Below are positions 60,195 to 64,000 of a stretch of DNA of 64,000 nt, in pieces. The notes under the pieces are model-generated. The model was given only the letters and a program-made list of their open reading frames with translations. It had not been told where the DNA came from and searched no databases. The stretch is from Klebsormidium nitens (taxonomy: Eukaryota > Streptophyta > Klebsormidiophyceae > Klebsormidiales > Klebsormidiaceae), in NCBI GenBank assembly GCA_000708835.1, contig DF237020.1, forward strand, positions 173,793-237,792, read 5' to 3'. How positions within the stretch are numbered: position 1 is the stretch's first letter; each line of letters opens with the position of its first letter. The position numbers and the translations under genes were made by a program.

Positions 60195-61307
60195 AAGACT
60201 TACTTGTTGAGATGTTGAAGGCCTAATCCTTGAGCAGCGATTATCTCTCCTTGTAGGTTGTGCAGGCTCTGTGGGTGCAGTGCCATTGACAGCAACAGGC
60301 TTTGTAGCATTAGCATGCTTGAAGCAGCCATAACAGCATGATGCATGGGTGCAGTTGACGGCATGTTTATATCTTTGGTCACGGCCATGTGCGACGCAAC
60401 GCGCCACCCGGGATGAGACTCCCCGCTCGCGATTTTGATTTGCCGGCCTTGCGACCGCAGGATTGACTCGAATTGTGAGCATTTCGTAGGCACTTCGCAA
60501 TCTTGACCGTCCACATAAAGCAAATTTCAATTGACAACGGTCCTTAGCTATTAGTACGGGCTGCTTCGTATTGATCGTGTTCGTCTGAGTGGGTTTGCGG
60601 CCAAGGGAAAAGACTCCAAAACCCGTAGAGAGATGACAGATAGAATATGATAGTTGTTGAATGTCGTCGGTGCTTGAGCGGCGATCGCGCGCCCTTGCAA
60701 TCCACCCGGACTCAACTGTCTCAATTTTCTGCATGCAAAAGCGATCCCCCCAGGCATCTTGCAGTAACAGATCAGCCAGATAAGCGGAAGATTCTCAAAT
60801 ATCATGAAAAAAGCAGGCTGCAGGCTGCAGGCTGCAGGCTTTGCCTTTTAGCCCAGTGCTGACTCCGACAATATGTTCATAATACGTGCGCTTCAAGTAC
60901 GAAAAGTAAAACATCTGAAGAAGCTTAAAGTGCGACACGCCCGCAGGCCACTTTGAACCTTCCGACCTGTCTTTTCGGTTGGCCGCGGCCGGCGATCACA
61001 AAAGTTCTAAACCTTGCCGGGGCAGGAAAGCGGCCGCGGGACTCCGCGCGGCTGGCCGGCCGCTCACTAAGAAGAAACTCCGCTGACCCGACTCCGGTTG
61101 TTCCGGTCTACTGTTTGCAAAAGGACTGTGTGCGGAAATGCTAAGTTTCCACCATAAGCCCATGGCAATCTTGAGCGGGACGGGACTTCATATGCCTAAA
61201 CAAAGACAGGTACCTGAGAAAATCTGAACAAAGATAGGCGCACAACGACTCTGCTACAGTAGTCACCGCCACTGACGACTCTCACAGTTGCAGAATCGTA
61301 GAGAGCT
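60195..61307. other. Intergenic between the two oxygenase copies
   Basis: Contains a four-unit GCAGGCT microsatellite (60813-60840) and the third AAAGCGGCCGCG box (61027-61038) inside a GC-rich stretch resembling those at 48.66 and 53.28 kb. No gene is supported; small open frames antisense to 60111-60734 look like chance. Confidence 0.5.
60813..60840 (+). repeat. Microsatellite, GCAGGCT x 4
   Basis: Four perfect tandem copies of the 7-base unit GCAGGCT. Confidence 0.9.
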
Positions 61308-62703
61308 ATGGCGGACTCAGCAGCAAATGGTTACTGCCGCAGATTACTCTCCGCTCTCAAAAGTATCGAGCGCTCTGGCAGCTTCAGTGTTGGTGCTTCG
61401 CTCGAAAGCTTCTTTCCTCCTGGCTTGGAGATCCCTGACCTTGGTTCAATTGGACTACCGCTGACACGTCAGCAGGCACTGCACCTCGCAGAAATATGTT
61501 CCCAAGCACCATTTGGACGCGGGTAAGTTTACTTTTGAAGACGTTAGCACGTTGAGTACTTGTCCAGGAGATGATCATCGACTGAAGAGAACGTGAAGAA
61601 CCTACTTTGTATGAAGCTTCCTTGTATTTGGAGAATGCCGTTTGTTCAGTTTGTTCAAATGACCAGCCACACGCTTTTGTTAATAAAAAGCAACATGTTT
61701 CTGAAGATCGTTTGGACATGCGTTTCTTGATGATTAAAGCTGGTAGGGAATAGCCATCTTTTCATTGCCAAAAGCTAGCTGCCAATGAGCCTTCAATGTC
61801 AAAGTGCATTCTATAAGCTGGCAACTTGAAAACTCAGCCATAGGTGTCAGTTTTATGCTCTTCAGTCAAATTTTCTTGTACAGCCTTTTCATCCCAAGCA
61901 AACACCATAGCCAGGTGACGAGGGGTCTTCTCGTGCACAGGGGTCACTTTACATGTCCTGAACGTGCTCTTGATGACTCGAATTTGACACTTGTAATTTT
62001 CTCCGTCCAGAGAAGAAACAGTCTACGACGACAGCGTCCGCAAGTGTTTGCAGCTGTCCCCCGACCAGTTCAGCCTGGCGGGACGCGGATGGGACGCTCA
62101 AGTCCAGAAGCTGGCAAATCAGGAAGTGAAGCGAGGCCTCGGGCTTCCTGACGGCATCAAAGTTGTGGCAAATCCTTACAAGCTTCTCTTATATCAATTC
62201 GGCGGCCACTTCAAAGTCGACCGAGATTCTGAGAAAGAGAACGGCACGTTTGGGACTCTGGTCTTCGTGCTGCCATCGGCGCATTCTGGAGGTAAGTCTG
62301 ATGCAGTGAGGATGCAGTATCCGACTTCTTCGATTTTCGCCTTTTTCGATTTTCGCCTTTAATCGAGAGCGAATACAAAGAGACTTTTCAAGCAATTCCA
62401 TCCTCTTTGATTGCTTACGGAACCTGTCAACATGCATTTCTCCTGTTGTTAAGCTTCAATCTGTGTGTGTCGCGATTGTACTCTAAATCGACCAGCTGGG
62501 GACTCAACACTCTGAATATAGCACGTCTCTTGTTCTCAGGGGAGCATGTGATACGTCACGCCGGGCAGACAAATACGTACGACTTTGCCAACGATGACGT
62601 CTACGCGATCCACTATGCTGCATTCTTTGGGGAATGCGAACACGGGATCTTGCCAATCCAAGCGGGCTACCGACTAGCCCTAATCTATAACCTCATTGCA
62701 AAG
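61308..62703 (+). pseudogene. 5' duplicate of the 2OG oxygenase, truncated after exon 3 and lacking the first iron-binding His
   Basis: Exons 61308-61522, 62011-62291 and 62540-62703 match exons 1-3 of the gene at 55105 in length (215/218, 281/281 and 164/164 bases), phase and sequence, giving 220 codons. The start reads MADSAANGYCRRLLSALKSI. The distal His (GECEHGILP) and the Arg (GYRLALIYNL) remain, but the HxD motif is changed: codon 62219-62221 is GAC where the other copy has CAC, giving FKVDRDSEK for FKVHQDTEK. Similarity ends in the following intron, around 62800; exons 4-9 are not seen before the window end. It may be a dead fragment, or it may splice into the unrelated downstream frame at 63259. 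Its reading frame is otherwise intact, so the loss is recent or the protein is used in another way. Confidence 0.75.
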
Positions 62704-63258
62704 GTAAGTCATGAAGGTCTGCAAAGCTGCTACCCGTATTCCGTTCCCTGGATTATAATGACCGGAAAAGGCCTTGCCGCTGCTCGTGAAAAGGTTGGGC
62801 CATCAACGCGTGATTGCGTCAAGAAGTGCAAGTTGCAATTGATATGAATATTCGATGACGGCAGGTTTTCTACGTGCTTCAAAATGCTGCCTCAATCTAC
62901 TTCTCAGCACCTGAAGAAGGGATCAGGGTTAGAATCCTTGTTTTCTATGGCGTATAACTTTGATCATCACCGTTCTATGCAGTCTCTTCACGATCAGAAT
63001 TAGCAATCGAAGGGCGCAATCGTCACACAGATTGTATCCTTGATCAGAGGTACCAGCGTTTCGGTTATAAGGAAAGCGTCCGTTCGGGCGTTGATCCAGG
63101 TAGACGTTCATCGCTTTCCTCTGTCCTGAAGTGTCAATCACCAGCTGCACGTTGTACTCAGATTGCCTACTGCAGAACAGACGCGCTTTGCAGACAGACG
63201 GCCGTTGTGTTGAGAAAACACCGTGCTTCTACTTACAACTCTCTTCGGTCCTGTGCAG
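62704..63258. other. Junction region between the truncated oxygenase and an unrelated frame
   Basis: The first about 100 bases resemble intron 3 of the intact oxygenase; the rest is unrelated. On the minus strand 63150-63030 reads like a short exon (NVQLVIDTSGQRKAMNVYLD), but I cannot extend it, so it is not called. Confidence 0.4.
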
Positions 63259-64000
63259 ATATACCGTACGCCACCTGGGTGCGAGCCAAGGAGGCGATTC
63301 CTCGGCCCTGGAAGAGGAAGGGCTCGGGCCGAGTTCCGAAGAAGCGCTTCTTCGTCTTGGATCTCAAGCAACTTAGTCAGGGTTCCGATGCAGAGATTGA
63401 CAGAGCGGCCTCCGAGTATGACAGCGAGGCGGAGTGGGAGGCTCAGGGAGTCGAGCGGGAGAAAGAGCGGAAAGCGAGACGTGTGGAGAGAAATGCAGCT
63501 GCGTTCACCGCTCGACACCCCCCGGTTGCCGGCGGGCCGAAGCGGCGTGCTTCGATCGCCCTGGAGGAGGGTCCACGGCCGCAGAAACGAAGCCGGCTGT
63601 CCCTCCCAGCTATTCTCCCCTCTCCCCAGACCCTAAAACCCCAATTCCTCGAATACCTCCCCATCGTCCAGGGGAATGAGCTGCCTCGGTCGCCGCTGTC
63701 CAGAAACTCCGCTCCAGATCCCTATGCAGAGGCTTCTCTGCTCGCCATGATGGCATTCTACGCGTCTCCCAGTCCGAGCGAGACGAGTCGAGACGGCGGG
63801 GAAGAGAGACTCGTCGCGGGAAACGTCGATTCCGGTTCTCAGAGAGGGGTGAGGGGTGAGGAGGAACTTGTGGTGCGAGAAAATTCGGGGGAACCTCCGG
63901 GTGTCGAAAGGGTGCAGGAGGAGGAGAACGGAGAGACTGTCACAGGAGCTGTCCCAGACGCGGAGCGAGGGGGCGGTGGGTCAGGGGACAACGTAGAATT
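63259..64000 (+). CDS. Open, charged low-complexity frame running off the window (internal exon, unrecognised)
   Basis: After the acceptor CGGTCCTGTGCAG (ending at 63258), one frame stays open for about 247 codons to the last base. It starts DIPYATWVRAKEAIPRPWKR, continues with a basic run (GRVPKKRFFVLDLKQ), then acidic and arginine-rich helix (EREKERKARRVERNAAA), a putative nuclear-localisation run PQKRSRL, and a Glu/Gly-rich tail. The phase requires an upstream exon ending in phase 1, which is not the phase of the truncated oxygenase's exon 3 (phase 0), so another exon or another gene start is missing. It looks like a disordered, probably nuclear protein; no family is recognised. Confidence 0.5.

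Noticed and set aside
63030-63150. Minus-strand exon-like frame (NVQLVIDTSGQRKAMNVYLD)
   Set aside because: Looks protein-like but has only weak donor and acceptor sites and no neighbouring exons in the window.
1-64000. CRISPR array, operon or prokaryotic gene cluster
   Set aside because: No regularly spaced repeats with unique spacers, and all well-supported genes are intron-bearing nuclear genes.

Overview
The window looks like nuclear DNA of a green plant lineage, most likely a streptophyte alga; a Klebsormidium-type genome is my best guess. The reasons are spliced genes with GT-AG introns, GC-rich exons in AT-richer introns, and plant-style gene families: a VTI11-type SNARE, a GTE/BET bromodomain protein, an At2g30880-type PH and coiled-coil protein, and a plant SNAPIN-like BLOC-1 subunit. 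The species call is inference. I saw no organellar, viral or bacterial block, no CRISPR array and no convincing rRNA or tRNA gene. Exon models were built by hand from splice signals, reading phase and recalled family conservation. In every multi-exon model given with a protein length, the summed exon length is a multiple of three.

Layout. 1-795: 3' end of an unrecognised + gene. 1937-5233 (-): VTI1 SNARE, 5 exons. 7159-13979 (+): GTE-type BET protein, 8 coding exons. 15869-19257 (-): membrane-anchored class-3 lipase-like protein whose GxSxG serine is glycine. 20305 to about 27831 (+): a second class-3 lipase-like protein with an intact serine, head-to-head with the first and possibly fused to helical and ARM-like regions. 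28.3-29.8 kb: nested repeats, including a foldback element with long terminal inverted repeats and a clear target-site duplication. 31228-35244 (-): SNAPIN-like domain at the C-terminus of a 785-residue Pro/Ser/Thr-rich protein. 36520-41206 (+): PH and coiled-coil protein, 9 exons. 41904-47712 (-): a third class-3 lipase, with GHSLGG and N- and C-terminal membrane segments, carrying a MITE-like element in intron 1.

From about 48 kb to the end, the window holds lineage-specific and duplicated material. There are two copies of an unrecognised GC-rich ORF family (48.7 and 53.3 kb), a small coiled-coil gene (50271-52150, -), and a full-length 2-oxoglutarate/Fe(II) oxygenase gene (55105-60194, +). 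A truncated paralogue of that oxygenase (61308-62703, +) has lost an iron-binding histidine, and a fragment of a further paralogue lies near 53.0 kb. The last 740 bases are an open, acidic and basic low-complexity frame that runs off the window.

Functionally the conserved genes cover vesicle fusion and endosomal trafficking (VTI1, SNAPIN-like), chromatin reading (GTE) and phosphoinositide-type membrane binding (PH). The accessory part is three diverged lipase-fold proteins and a duplicating oxygenase family. Nothing in the sequence shows that these genes act in one pathway.
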